A stretch of 64,000 nt of DNA from Falsiroseomonas oleicola (GCF_019029495.1 NZ_JAERQM010000006.1:77115-141114); one strand, 5' to 3'. Counted from the stretch's first letter, positions 1 through 9,025 are shown. Notes: generated by a model from the letters alone, not told the origin. Numbers and translations are program-made.

Positions 1-397
1 CCACGGCCTGGGCAATGATGCCGTCCTCATGATCCTCGACCATCGCCTTCACCACGCCGGTGACGATGCTGGCGGCCGAGCCGATGGCGCCCCCGGCCAG
101 GGAGACCACGGTGCCGAGCCCCCAAAGCTCCACATCCCCCGGCTGCGGCGCCCGGCCGGACAGCACCCAGACCGCCGGCTGCACCAGCGCACCCGCGAGG
201 CCGCCCGCCGCCCCGCGCAGTCCCAGCCGCCCCGCCTCCCCGGCCCCGCGCTCAATGAAACGGGTCAGCGTTTCGGAGGCGATGGTCTGCGCCACCTCCC
301 GCCCGGTGTTGGAGGAGTTGTTGATGAGGTCGGTGATGCCGTTGGATTCGGCCGGTGGGGTGAAATCCCCGGCGGCTGGCTGGGTGGATCCACTCAT
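1..397 (-). CDS. Hypothetical Gly/Ala-rich protein, N-terminal part (runs off left edge)
   Basis: The frame starts at an ATG at 397 on the minus strand and stays open to the window edge, so 132 residues are visible and the C-terminus is missing. I do not recognise the family. The first 40 residues are polar (MSGSTQPAAGDF...), with an Asn/Ser-rich stretch near 30. A region rich in small residues follows (GLRGAAGGLAGALVQPAVWV, later SLAGGAIGSAASIVTGVV), giving two glycine-zipper-like segments that could insert in or pack against a membrane. No signal peptide is visible. The downstream ABC operon on the same strand ends at 478 and would be transcribed towards this gene. Function unknown. Confidence 0.6.
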   Translation of the reverse strand, partial: MSGSTQPAAGDFTPPAESNGITDLINNSSNTGREVAQTIASETLTRFIERGAGEAGRLGLRGAAGGLAGALVQPAVWVLSGRAPQPGDVELWGLGTVVSLAGGAIGSAASIVTGVVKAMVEDHEDGIIAQAV

Positions 398-477
398 GGC
401 CTGCTTCCTCGGTGGCGTCGTTGGCCAGCAGGATAATCAGCGCGGCGCGGCGGCGCGTTTCGCTCTGCTTCGCGACG

Positions 478-1461
478 TTACGCGTGATGGCAGGCGACCA
501 GCGCCCCATCCTCCCGCGCCGTCAGCAGCGGGCGTTCGGCGCGACAGAGGTCGGTGGCCTTCGGGCAGCGCGGATGGAAGGCGCAGCCGCTGGGTGGCGA
601 CAGTGGCGAGGGCAGTTCCCCGGCGATCGGCTTGAAGCTGGCCACATCCTCGGCCGAGAGCCGCAGCTTCGGCACGCTGTCCAGCAGCCCCTGCGTATAG
701 GGATGCCGCGGCGCCGCGTAGATGACCCGGGACAACCCGCTTTCGACGATGCGGCCGAGATACATGATGGCGACACGGTCGCTCACATGCCGCACCACCG
801 ACAGGTCATGCGAGATGAAGACGCAGGTCAGTCCCAGGTCGCGCCGCAGATCGAGGAACAGGTTCAGGATCTGCGCCTGGATCGACACATCCAGCGAGGC
901 CACCGGCTCGTCGCAGACCAGCATCTCGGGCTGCATCGCCAAGGCGCGGGCGATGGCCACGCGCTGCCGCTGGCCGCCGGAGAACTGGTGGGGGAAGCGG
1001 GAGGCGAAGGCCGGGTCGAGGCCGACGCGTGCCAGCCATTCCGCCACCATGCGCGGCGCCTCCGCCCGCGTGGTCAGGCCGTGGGTGACGGGGCCTTCGG
1101 CGATGGTCTCGCCGATGCGCATGCGCGGGTTCAGCGAGGCGAAGGGGTCCTGGAACACCGTCTGGATGCGCGTCGTCGCCTTGTGCCGCCCTACCATGGG
1201 CGCCTGCCCTGAGACCAGTACGCGGCCGCTCGTCGGCGCCAGGATGCCCGCCAGCATTCTTCCGAGGGTGGACTTGCCGCATCCGCTTTCGCCCACCAGG
1301 CCGAGTGTCTCGCCGGCAGTGATGGAGAGCGACACGTCGGAGACCGCCTGCACCGCGCGCCGCTCCACCTGCGCACCCAGCGCGCCGGCGATCCGGTCAC
1401 CGAGCGAAAGGCGCGGGTCGAAGCGCTTGGTGACGCCCTCGGCGACAAGAACCTGGTTCAC
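478..1461 (-). CDS. Peptide/nickel-type ABC transporter ATP-binding protein (DppF/OppF-like)
   Basis: Second ATPase of a peptide-type (PepT family) ABC importer, 327 residues, cytoplasmic. Walker [10 protein letters not shown] lies at residues 57-65, the signature FSGGQRQRV near 160, and Walker [12 protein letters not shown] near 180. The C-terminal oligopeptide-transporter extension carries the Cys/Pro cluster [16 protein letters not shown] seen in DppD/DppF/OppD/OppF. The start is GTG at 1461, whose bases form a GTGA overlap with the stop of the preceding ATPase gene, implying translational coupling. Last gene of dppBCDF-like order. The substrate cannot be read from the ATPase; the divergent binding protein and catabolic genes suggest a peptide or other nitrogenous compound. 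Confidence 0.92.
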   Translation of the reverse strand: MNQVLVAEGVTKRFDPRLSLGDRIAGALGAQVERRAVQAVSDVSLSITAGETLGLVGESGCGKSTLGRMLAGILAPTSGRVLVSGQAPMVGRHKATTRIQTVFQDPFASLNPRMRIGETIAEGPVTHGLTTRAEAPRMVAEWLARVGLDPAFASRFPHQFSGGQRQRVAIARALAMQPEMLVCDEPVASLDVSIQAQILNLFLDLRRDLGLTCVFISHDLSVVRHVSDRVAIMYLGRIVESGLSRVIYAAPRHPYTQGLLDSVPKLRLSAEDVASFKPIAGELPSPLSPPSGCAFHPRCPKATDLCRAERPLLTAREDGALVACHHA

Positions 1462-2423
1462 GCCGCCACCCCCAGCGGATGATGGCAGCGCACCAGCCTG
1501 TCGCCCGTGACCACGTCCGGCGGGTCCGTCGCGCAGACCGCATCGGCGCGTGGGCAGCGCGGCGCGAAGGGGCAGCCGGGTGGCAAGGCGAGCAGGCTCG
1601 GCGTGGTGCCGGGAATCTGGTTCAGCCGCGCGCCCGGCAGGGCCGTGGCCGGCAGGCTGTCCAGCAGCCCCCGGGTGTAGTGGTGGCGTGGGTCGCGCAG
1701 CACCTCCCCCACCGCGCCGGATTCCACGATGCGGCCCGCATACATGACCAGCACCCGGTCCGCGAGGGAGGAGACGGTGGCGAGGTCGTGGCTGATCCAG
1801 ACCAGCGCCGTGCCCGTCTCCCGCGCCAGCTTCTGCATCTCCGCCAGGATCTGCGCCTGGATCGAGACATCGAGCGCCGTGGTCGGCTCATCCGCGATGA
1901 TGAGATCCGGGCCGTGCAGCAGCGCCGTCGCAATCGCCACGCGCTGGCGCATGCCGCCCGAGAATTCATGCGGATAGGCATCCAGCCGCGCCGCCGCGTC
2001 CGGAATGCCGACGCGCGTCAGCGTGCGCGCGGCCAAGTCCCGCGCCGCGGCCTCGCTGGCCTGTCCATGCGCGCGCACGGCGAGCGCCATCTGCTGGCCG
2101 ATGGTCAGCACCGGGTTCAGCGTCGCCGCCGGGTCCTGGAACACCATGGCGATGCGCTTGCCACGCAGCCTGCGCATATCGCCTTGCGCCAGCCCCACCA
2201 GCTCCTGCCCATCGAAGCGGATGGAGCCGGAGACGATGCGGCCGGGCGGATCGACCAGGCCGATCAGCGAGAAGCCCGTGACGGATTTGCCGGAGCCGCT
2301 CTCGCCGACCAGGCCCAGGATTTCGCCACGTTGCAGGCTGAAGGACACGCCCTCCACCGCGCGAACCACGCCGGCGCGGGTGAAGAAATGCGTGCGCAGA
2401 TCACGAACTTCGAGAAGGCTCAC
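1458..2423 (-). CDS. Peptide/nickel-type ABC transporter ATP-binding protein (DppD/OppD-like)
   Basis: First ATPase of the importer, 321 residues. Walker A GESGSGKS is at residues 40-47, the signature FSGGMRQRVAIATAL is mid-protein, and Walker B LIIADEPTTALD follows. The C-terminal oligo_HPY-type extension contains PPGCPFAPRCPRADAVC. The frame could be extended upstream to 3320, but that extension is the antisense-like out-of-frame reading of the permease gene. The real start is the GTG at 2423, which overlaps the permease stop as GTGA and begins directly with the conserved ATPase strand VSLLEVRDL. It likely forms a heterodimer with the ATPase at 478-1461. Confidence 0.92.
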   Translation of the reverse strand: MSLLEVRDLRTHFFTRAGVVRAVEGVSFSLQRGEILGLVGESGSGKSVTGFSLIGLVDPPGRIVSGSIRFDGQELVGLAQGDMRRLRGKRIAMVFQDPAATLNPVLTIGQQMALAVRAHGQASEAAARDLAARTLTRVGIPDAAARLDAYPHEFSGGMRQRVAIATALLHGPDLIIADEPTTALDVSIQAQILAEMQKLARETGTALVWISHDLATVSSLADRVLVMYAGRIVESGAVGEVLRDPRHHYTRGLLDSLPATALPGARLNQIPGTTPSLLALPPGCPFAPRCPRADAVCATDPPDVVTGDRLVRCHHPLGVAA

Positions 2424-3280
2424 TTGCGGAGCCTCGGGTTGAACTGGTCGCGGATCTGGTCGCCCACGATGTTGATGGCGACGATCAGCAGGATCAGCGC
2501 GATACCGGGATACACCGAGATCCAGGCGCGCCCATTCATCATGTAGGGAAAGCCATTGGCGATCAGCATGCCTAGCGAGGGCTCCGTCGGCGGCAGGCCC
2601 AGGCCGAGGAAGGACAGCGTCGCCTCCAGCGCGATGGCATTGGCCACCTGCACGGTGCCGACGACGATCAGCGGCGGCAGGCAGTTCGGCAGGATGTGGC
2701 GCAGCACCACGCGCCAACTCGGCAGCGGCGTGGCAGAAGCGGCCTCCACGTAATCCTTCTGCCGCTCGGCGGTGGCGGCGCCATAGGCGGTGCGGGCGAA
2801 ATAGGCATATTGCGCGGCGACCAGCGCGATGATGAGCTGCGACTTCCCCTGCCCCAGCACCGCCACCAGCACCAATGCCAGCAGGATCGCGGGGAAGGAG
2901 AGTTGCAGGTCCACCACCCGCATCACCAGCGCCTCCACCCATCCGCCGAGATGGGCGGAAAGGATGCCGAGGGTCGCGCCCAGCGTCATCGCCACCGCGC
3001 CCGCCACCAACCCCATCTGCAGGGAGATGCGCAGCCCGTAGAGAATGGCTGAGAGCAGGTCCCGCCCCTGCGCATCCGTGCCAAGCCAATGCACATATTC
3101 GCCGGATCCGACATAGCCCGGCGGCCGACGCGCATCCATCAGGTCCAGGATCGCCAGGTCGTAGGGGTCCTGCGGCGCGAAGATGGGCGCCGTCAGCGCG
3201 GCCAGCACCACCAGCACGACAACGGCGAGCGCCACGACGGCGACCCAGTTCTCCCGGTATTCGCGCCAGAAAGCCTTCAC
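2420..3280 (-). CDS. ABC transporter permease, DppC/OppC-like
   Basis: Inner-membrane permease of 286 residues. The N-terminus has the short cytoplasmic lead (VKAFWREYRENW), a first membrane helix, and the OppC_N-type segment with HWLGTDAQGRDLLS, a hallmark of DppC/OppC. Around five further hydrophobic helices follow, with the EAA-loop region (DYVEAASATPLPSWRVVLRHILPN) that docks on the ATPases. The start is GTG at 3280 in a GTGA overlap with the upstream permease; a longer frame to 4072 exists but would cover the DppB coding region. It pairs with the DppB-like permease at 3277-4251. Confidence 0.92.
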   Translation of the reverse strand: MKAFWREYRENWVAVVALAVVVLVVLAALTAPIFAPQDPYDLAILDLMDARRPPGYVGSGEYVHWLGTDAQGRDLLSAILYGLRISLQMGLVAGAVAMTLGATLGILSAHLGGWVEALVMRVVDLQLSFPAILLALVLVAVLGQGKSQLIIALVAAQYAYFARTAYGAATAERQKDYVEAASATPLPSWRVVLRHILPNCLPPLIVVGTVQVANAIALEATLSFLGLGLPPTEPSLGMLIANGFPYMMNGRAWISVYPGIALILLIVAINIVGDQIRDQFNPRLRK

Positions 3281-4251
3281 GCCGCGCGCCCCCGTCGAAG
3301 CCGTGGGTCCAGCAGCGCATAGGACAGATCGACCACCAGGTTGATCACCACGAAGAAGAAGGCGACCAGCACCAGATAGGCCACCATCACCGGCCGATCG
3401 AGCGAGGTGATGGAATCGATGATGAGCTTGCCGACGCCGGGCCAGGAGAAGATCGTCTCCGTCACCACGGCGAAGGCCAGCGTCGAGGCGAATTCCAGGC
3501 CGAACACGGTCACCAGCGGGATGGAGATCAGCCGCAGCACATGCCGCCGCAGGATGGTGAATTCCGAAAGGCCGGCGGCGCGGGCGAACTTCACCGTGTC
3601 GGTCAGCATGATTTCCCGGGTTCCGGCGCGCGCCAGCCGGATCATCATGGCCAGCTTGAACAGCGACAGGTTCAGCGCCGGCAGGATGAGGAAGGTCAGT
3701 CCCTCCGCCGTCAGGAACGACCAGCCGATGCCGAAGACCTCGACCGTAGGCCCGCGATCCCCCGCCGGCAGCCAGCCGAGATTGACCGCGAAGGTCAGGA
3801 TCAGCAGCAGCCCGACCCAGAAGGTCGGCACCGAAAACCCCAGCACCGACACCGCCATGATGGCCCGCGACGACACGGCATCCGGCCGGTAGCCGGCATA
3901 GATGCCCAGCGGAATGCCGATGAAGGCGCCGATCAGCACCGATGCCAAGGCGAGTTCCAGCGTCGCCGGCAGCCGTGCCAGCACCAGTTCCAGCACCGGA
4001 ATGTCGAAGACCAGAGACCGCCCGAAATCGCCGGAGAGCAGCCGCCCCAGAAAGGCGAAGTATTGCTGCCACAGCGGCAGGTCCAACCCGTAGCGACGGA
4101 TCGTATCCTCCCGGATGTCCTGCGTCGCGTCCGGGGAGATCAGCACGTCGATCGGATTGCCGATGGCGTATACGCCGATGAAGACGAGCGCCGACATCGC
4201 CAGCATGACGCCGACCGATTGCAGGAGTCGCTGGATGATGAAGCCGAGCAT
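3277..4251 (-). CDS. ABC transporter permease, DppB/OppB-like
   Basis: Inner-membrane permease of 324 residues and first gene of the minus-strand importer operon. It begins MLGFIIQRLLQSVGVMLAMS, a typical DppB first helix. It has the long periplasmic loop after helix 1 (IREDTIRRYGLDLPLWQQYF), then about five helices and the EAA loop (FARAAGLSEFTILRRHVLRL). The frame extends to 4704 but crosses the divergent binding-protein gene, so the ATG at 4251 is chosen. The 85 bases upstream separate it from the plus-strand binding protein, so both transcripts probably start there. Confidence 0.92.
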   Translation of the reverse strand: MLGFIIQRLLQSVGVMLAMSALVFIGVYAIGNPIDVLISPDATQDIREDTIRRYGLDLPLWQQYFAFLGRLLSGDFGRSLVFDIPVLELVLARLPATLELALASVLIGAFIGIPLGIYAGYRPDAVSSRAIMAVSVLGFSVPTFWVGLLLILTFAVNLGWLPAGDRGPTVEVFGIGWSFLTAEGLTFLILPALNLSLFKLAMMIRLARAGTREIMLTDTVKFARAAGLSEFTILRRHVLRLISIPLVTVFGLEFASTLAFAVVTETIFSWPGVGKLIIDSITSLDRPVMVAYLVLVAFFFVVINLVVDLSYALLDPRLRRGRAA

Positions 4252-4336
4252 TGCATCGCAGTATCGGGGCATGGACAGCGGACGCAAGCCGTTCCTACCA
4301 TCGGCGGGACAGGACGCTTCCCCGGGGGATATAAAA
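4252..4336. promoter_or_regulatory. Divergent promoter region of the peptide-type importer locus
   Basis: These 85 bases separate the permease operon (minus) from the binding-protein operon (plus). The segment directly before the plus start is the only AT-rich piece (GGATATAAAA before the ATG at 4337). A GGGGGAT run just upstream of it may serve as ribosome binding site. No clear sigma-70 boxes or palindromic operator were seen. Confidence 0.45.
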
Positions 4337-5923
4337 ATGACCCAGACCTTCCGCCGCCTCGCTCTGGCGGCCACCACAAGCCTGCTGCTGACCGGCACGG
4401 CCGGCGCCCAAACACTGAACCTCGGCGTCCGCGCGGGGCCGGAGGGGGTGGACCCGCACTTCACGGCCACCGGCACCCATGCCGAGGCGCTGAAGCATGT
4501 CTTCGACACGCTGGTGACCAGCGGCGACAACCTCCAGTTGGAGCCCGGCATCGCGGAAAGCTGGCGGCCGATCGACACCACCACCTGGGAATTCAAGCTG
4601 CGCCAGGGCGTCACCTTCCATGACGGCAGCCCAATGACGGCGGAGGATGTGGTCGCCTCCATCCGCCGCATGCAGGTGCTCTCCGGCCCGAACCCGACGC
4701 GCATCTACGTCCGCAACGTGAAGGACCTGCGCATCGTCGATGCGCATACGCTGCACGTCATCACGGATGGCCCGGCGCCGACCCTGCCCAACGACTTCAT
4801 CCGCGTCTTCATCACCAGCGCCCGCGCCACCGCGGGCCTGACGCCGGAGACGAGCAACGAGGCCTTCAACACCGGCCGTGCCGCCATCGGCACGGGGCCC
4901 TACCGCTTCATCTCCTGGACCCCGCGGGAGCAGTTCGTGGTGGAGCGCAACGACGCCTATTGGGGCGGCCGCCAGCCCTGGGCACGGCATGTGCGCCGCG
5001 AAATCCCGAATGATGCCGCCCGCGTCGCGCAGCTGCGCACCGGCCAGGTGGACATGATCGTCCGCGTGCCGGCGGCCGATGTCTCGACACTGGAGCGTGA
5101 CCGCGCGCTGCGCGTGGTGAAGGCGGATACCGTCTATGTCTTCAACCTGCAGCTCGACTACCGCGAGAACACGCCGCAGGTGACCGCCCGCGACGGCTCC
5201 CGCCTCGCCGCCAACCCCTATCGCGACATCAGGGTGCGGGAGGCGATGGACCTTGCGATCGACCGTCGCGCGCTGGCCGAGATCGCCATGGAGGGCCTGG
5301 GCAGCCCGCAGGGCCAGATGGTGACGCCCGGCATCTTCGGCTTCAACCCGGCCATCCCGATCCCGACGCCGAACCTGGCCCGCGCCCGCACGCTGCTGGC
5401 GGAAGCCGGCTATCCCAACGGCTTCCGGATGGTGCTGAACTTCACCAATAACCGCCTGCCGGGCGACAATGGCGTCGGCACCGCGCTGGCCCAGATGTTT
5501 GCCCGCATCGGCATCGAGGTGCAGGCAGCAGGCCAGCCCGCCGCCGTCATTTTCCCCGCCCGTGCGCGCGGTGAATTGTCGAACATCATGGCCGGCTGGG
5601 GCACGCTGACCGGCGAGGCGAACTACTACTATTCGTCCAACGCGCACACCAACAACCCGGCGCTGCGCCTCGGCGCCTTCAACTGGCATGGCTATTCCAA
5701 CCCGGAGATGGACCGCCTGATCCAGGCCGCCTCGGTGGAGCTGGATGCGAAAAAGCGGGAGGAGTTGTTGCAGCAGATCGCCACGCTCTTCACCACGGAG
5801 CGGGTCGGCATGCCGCTGGCCTCCGTCGGCTCCGCCTGGGCGATGCGGCGGGACCGGGTGAACCTGGTGCGCGCCCGCACCGATGAGGACACGCTGGCGA
5901 TGGACATCGTGCCGACGCGCTGA
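4337..5923 (+). CDS. ABC transporter substrate-binding protein, family 5 (DppA/OppA-like)
   Basis: Periplasmic solute-binding protein of 528 residues that would deliver ligand to the divergent DppBCDF-like importer. The N-terminus (MTQTFRRLALAATTSLLLTG) is a Sec signal peptide with a likely cut after TAGA, before QTLNLGVR. Family 5 features are present: GPEGVDPHF at the mature start, the LAESW-type segment (GIAESWRPIDTTTWEFKLR), and the strongly conserved GVTFHDGSPMTAEDVVASI. The ATG at 4337 is preferred over upstream in-frame starts because the signal peptide begins there. Its stop overlaps the next gene (TGATG), making an operon with the creatininase-like, reductase and peptidase genes. Confidence 0.93.
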   Translation: MTQTFRRLALAATTSLLLTGTAGAQTLNLGVRAGPEGVDPHFTATGTHAEALKHVFDTLVTSGDNLQLEPGIAESWRPIDTTTWEFKLRQGVTFHDGSPMTAEDVVASIRRMQVLSGPNPTRIYVRNVKDLRIVDAHTLHVITDGPAPTLPNDFIRVFITSARATAGLTPETSNEAFNTGRAAIGTGPYRFISWTPREQFVVERNDAYWGGRQPWARHVRREIPNDAARVAQLRTGQVDMIVRVPAADVSTLERDRALRVVKADTVYVFNLQLDYRENTPQVTARDGSRLAANPYRDIRVREAMDLAIDRRALAEIAMEGLGSPQGQMVTPGIFGFNPAIPIPTPNLARARTLLAEAGYPNGFRMVLNFTNNRLPGDNGVGTALAQMFARIGIEVQAAGQPAAVIFPARARGELSNIMAGWGTLTGEANYYYSSNAHTNNPALRLGAFNWHGYSNPEMDRLIQAASVELDAKKREELLQQIATLFTTERVGMPLASVGSAWAMRRDRVNLVRARTDEDTLAMDIVPTR

Positions 5924-6630
5924 TGAACATCGCAGACCACAACTGGAAGGATATCGAGGCGCGGCTGCGCCTCGATGACCGCTGCGTGCTGCCGCTGGGC
6001 AGCACGGAACAGCATGCGCAGCTTTCGCTGGCCACCGATGCGATCCTGGCGGAGCGCGTCGCGCGGGAAGCGGCGGCGCCACTCGGCGTGCCGGTGTTTC
6101 CGGTGATGCCCTTCGGCCTCGCGCCCTACTTTTCCGAATTTCCCGGCAGCGTCTCCCTGCGCGTCACAACGCTGCTCGCTGTGATGCGCGACCTGGTGGA
6201 CAGCGTCGCGCGCGTCGGCTTCCGCCGCGTGATGGTGGTGAACGGCCATGGCGGCAATGCGCCGGTCGCCGCGCTGCTGCAGGAGATGATGGCGGAGACG
6301 CTGGGCCTCAGCCTGAAATTCCACAACTGGTACAACACGCCGCGCGTCTGGGCGGCCGCCATGGCCGCGGACCCCTCCGCCAGCCACGGCAACTGGTTCG
6401 AGAACTACCCCTGGACCCGCCTGCCCCACGCCCCCGCGCCCGAAGGCCGCAAGCCCGTGCCGGACCTCGCACGGATGAAGGCCGGCGGCCCCGCCCAGAC
6501 CCGGGCGATTCTCGGCGACGGCGCCTTCGGCGGCCCCTGGCAGATCGACGACACAACCATGCAGGCCATCTGGGAGATCGGCGTGGCCGAAACCCGCGAG
6601 GCGTTGGAGGGACCATGGCAGACCCGATAG
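5923..6630 (+). CDS. Creatininase-family metal-dependent amidohydrolase
   Basis: 235 residues of the creatininase fold, whose members hydrolyse cyclic amides (creatinine) or formamides using two metal ions. Metal ligands fit GSTEQHAQLSLATDAI (Glu, His, Asp) near residue 27 and VNGHGGNAPV (His) near 107, the two most conserved family motifs. No signal peptide, so cytoplasmic. The ATG overlaps the binding-protein stop by one base and the 3' end overlaps the next gene by 16 bases, so the genes are coupled. Substrate unknown; context suggests it opens or cleaves a compound imported by the neighbouring transporter. True creatininases are usually somewhat longer, so I do not call creatinine as substrate. 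Confidence 0.85.
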   Translation: MNIADHNWKDIEARLRLDDRCVLPLGSTEQHAQLSLATDAILAERVAREAAAPLGVPVFPVMPFGLAPYFSEFPGSVSLRVTTLLAVMRDLVDSVARVGFRRVMVVNGHGGNAPVAALLQEMMAETLGLSLKFHNWYNTPRVWAAAMAADPSASHGNWFENYPWTRLPHAPAPEGRKPVPDLARMKAGGPAQTRAILGDGAFGGPWQIDDTTMQAIWEIGVAETREALEGPWQTR

Positions 6631-7625
6631 TCATCTGGGGCGCCGGCGCCATCGGCGGCACGCTCGGCGCCTTCTGGGCGCGTGCGGGGCATGAGGTGCT
6701 GCTGGTCGACACCGTCGCCGAACATGTCGAGGCCTGCCGTACCACCGGCCTGCGCATCACCGGCCCCGTCGCGGAGTTCACGCAGGTGATCCCGGCGGTG
6801 ACGCCGGCGGAGCTGACGGGCACCTATTCCCGCATCGTCCTCGCCGTGAAGGCGCAGGCCACCGAAGCGGCGATCCCCATGCTGGCGCCGCATCTGGCGC
6901 CCGAGGGCTTCGTCTTCTCCGCCCAGAACGGGCTGAACGAGATCGCCCTGTCTCGCGCCTTCGGCGCCGATCGCGTGATGGGTTGCTTCGTGAATTTCGG
7001 CGCCGACTGGCACGGCCCGGGCGAGATCCTGTTCGGCAATCGCAGCGCTGTCGTCATCGGCGAGCTCGACGGCAGCACGCGCCCGCGCACGCAGGCGATG
7101 TTCGCCCTGTGTCAGAAATTCGAGCCGGATGCGATCCTCACCGACGACATCTGGTCCTACCTCTGGGGCAAGATGGCCTATGGCGCCATGCTGTTTGCCA
7201 CCGCGCTGAACAATGACAGCATGAGCGCCAATTTCGGCGATCCGGCCCGCCTGCCCGTCTGGCTAGCGCTGGGCCGCGAGGTCGTCGCGACCGCCCTGGC
7301 CCATGGCGTCACGCCGCGCGGCTTCGGGGATTTTCGACCCATGGCCTTCGCCCCCGGCATGCCGGATGCGGAGGGTGCTGCCGTGGTCGACTGGCTGCGC
7401 GACTTCAACGCTGTCGGCGCGAAGACCCATTCCGGCATCTGGCGCGACCTCGCCGTGCGCCGCCGCAAGACCGAAGCGGATGCGCAGATCGGTTTGGTGC
7501 CTGGCCTCGCCGCGGAAAAGGGCATCCCCGTGCCGGTGATGGAAAAGCTGTGTGCCCTGATCTCGGAACTGGAGACCGGCCGCCGCGCCCAATCCGCCGA
7601 AACCTTCACGGCGCTGCTGGCATGA
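6615..7625 (+). CDS. Ketopantoate reductase (PanE/ApbA)-family NAD(P)H oxidoreductase
   Basis: 336 residues. The N-terminal Rossmann fold carries GAGAIGGTLGAFWARAG at residues 8-24, with the family's conserved LAVKAQATE and SAQNGLNE segments, followed by an all-helical C-terminal domain. The catalytic Lys and the Asn of the NG motif expected for 2-dehydropantoate reductases appear (VKAQ, QNGLN). Because it sits inside a transporter/amidohydrolase operon, pantothenate synthesis is not certain; many family members reduce other 2-oxo acids. Starts 16 bases inside the preceding gene and ends in an ATGA overlap with the next. Confidence 0.87.
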   Translation: MADPIVIWGAGAIGGTLGAFWARAGHEVLLVDTVAEHVEACRTTGLRITGPVAEFTQVIPAVTPAELTGTYSRIVLAVKAQATEAAIPMLAPHLAPEGFVFSAQNGLNEIALSRAFGADRVMGCFVNFGADWHGPGEILFGNRSAVVIGELDGSTRPRTQAMFALCQKFEPDAILTDDIWSYLWGKMAYGAMLFATALNNDSMSANFGDPARLPVWLALGREVVATALAHGVTPRGFGDFRPMAFAPGMPDAEGAAVVDWLRDFNAVGAKTHSGIWRDLAVRRRKTEADAQIGLVPGLAAEKGIPVPVMEKLCALISELETGRRAQSAETFTALLA

Positions 7626-9025
7626 CGGACAAGGTCCTCGACCACCTGCTGGCCGATCGCACCCCCTTCGTCGCGCGGCTGGCCGCCCTGGTCGCCTGCC
7701 CCTCCGTCTCCACCGACCCCGCTTATGCCCCCGGCATGGCGGAGGCGCGGGACTGGTGGTGCGCGCGCCTCGCCGCGCTCGGCTTGGAAGGGGTGCGGGA
7801 GGTCGCGGCCGGCGGGCACCCCGCCGTCACCGCCCGCTGGCACGGCGCCGGGCCGCAGGCGCCGACGCTGCTGGTCTATGGCCATTACGACGTGCAGCCA
7901 CCCGACCCGGCCGAGGCCTGGATCTCCCCGCCCTTCCAGCTCACGCCCCGCAACGGCCGACTCTATGCGCGGGGCGTCGCCGACGACAAGGGACCCTCCC
8001 TTCTCGCCATCGAGACGCTCGGCGCCTTCCTGGCCGTCGAAGGCCGCCTGCCCTGCAACGTCACCATCCTGCTGGAGGGCGAGGAGGAGGTCGGCTCCGC
8101 GACACTCGCAAAAATCCTGGAGCAGGATCGCGCCTGGTTCGCCGCCGATGCCGTGCTCTCGGCCGATGGCGCCCGCTGGCGGGCGGACATGCCGACGCTG
8201 ACCGTCGCCACCCGCGGCAATACGGCGCTGGAGCTGTCACTGCGCAGCGCCGGGAAGGACCTGCATTCCGGCCGCTATGGCGGCGTGGTGGCCAATGCCG
8301 CCCAGGCCATGGCGCGCCTGCTGGCGACGCTGCATGACGCGCAGGGCGCCATCGCCGTCGCCGGCTTCGCCGATGGCGCGGTGTCGCCCGATGCGGCGAT
8401 GCGCGCGCAACTGGCCAAAATTCCCTTCGATGTGGCGGCGCATGATGCCAGCATCGGCGCCCCGCCCTCCGGCCTGTCCACCGCCGCCTTCCTGGAACGG
8501 CTCTGGCTGCTGCCGACGCTGGAGGTGAATGGGATGTGGGGCGGCTATACCGGCCCCGGCGGCAAGACCGTCATCCCGCACCAGGCCTTTGCGAAACTGT
8601 CGATGCGTCTGGTGCCCGGGCAGGACCCGGCGGCGGTGGTCGCCGCCGTCTCCCGCCATCTGCGCGCCCATTGCCCGCCCGGCGTGGCGCTCGAAATCCG
8701 CAGCCTGCGGGAGGGCAGCCGCGCGACGGAGGTCCCCGGCGACCACCCTCTGCTGCTGGCCGCCGAGGCCGCCCTGACCCAGACCACCGGCACCGCGCCG
8801 CTCCGCGTTCGCATGGGCGCGACCCTGCCGCTGAGCGACATCGTGCAGCGCGTGCTCGGCCTGCACACCGTCATGTTCTCCTTCGCCACGGCGGATGAGG
8901 ATTTTCACGCGCCGGACGAGAACTGGCGGGAGAGTGCGATTCCGGAGGGATTTGCCGCTTGGGTCGCGCTGCTGCGGCAGGTGGGCGGGCTCAGCCGAGC
9001 CGCGTTCCTGCGCCCAGCGCGCTGA
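7622..9025 (+). CDS. M20-family metallopeptidase (dipeptidase/deacylase type)
   Basis: 467 residues. M20 motifs are in order: LLVYGHYDVQPPDP (first zinc His and catalytic Asp), GVADDKGPSLLAIETL (bridging Asp), LLEGEEEVGS (catalytic and zinc Glu), a lid dimerisation domain with DLHSGRYGG, and the late His (FHAPDENW). This matches the CNDP-like dipeptidase branch rather than aminoacylases. The ATG at 7622 overlaps the upstream stop (ATGA). As last gene of the binding-protein operon it probably cleaves an amide or peptide bond in the imported substrate or its product. Its last 35 bases overlap the convergent gluconokinase gene. Confidence 0.9.
   Translation: MTDKVLDHLLADRTPFVARLAALVACPSVSTDPAYAPGMAEARDWWCARLAALGLEGVREVAAGGHPAVTARWHGAGPQAPTLLVYGHYDVQPPDPAEAWISPPFQLTPRNGRLYARGVADDKGPSLLAIETLGAFLAVEGRLPCNVTILLEGEEEVGSATLAKILEQDRAWFAADAVLSADGARWRADMPTLTVATRGNTALELSLRSAGKDLHSGRYGGVVANAAQAMARLLATLHDAQGAIAVAGFADGAVSPDAAMRAQLAKIPFDVAAHDASIGAPPSGLSTAAFLERLWLLPTLEVNGMWGGYTGPGGKTVIPHQAFAKLSMRLVPGQDPAAVVAAVSRHLRAHCPPGVALEIRSLREGSRATEVPGDHPLLLAAEAALTQTTGTAPLRVRMGATLPLSDIVQRVLGLHTVMFSFATADEDFHAPDENWRESAIPEGFAAWVALLRQVGGLSRAAFLRPAR

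Noticed and set aside
2424-3320. N-terminal extension of the DppD-like ATPase to 620 residues
   Set aside because: The extra part is an out-of-frame reading of the permease gene; the GTGA overlap at 2423 is the proper start.
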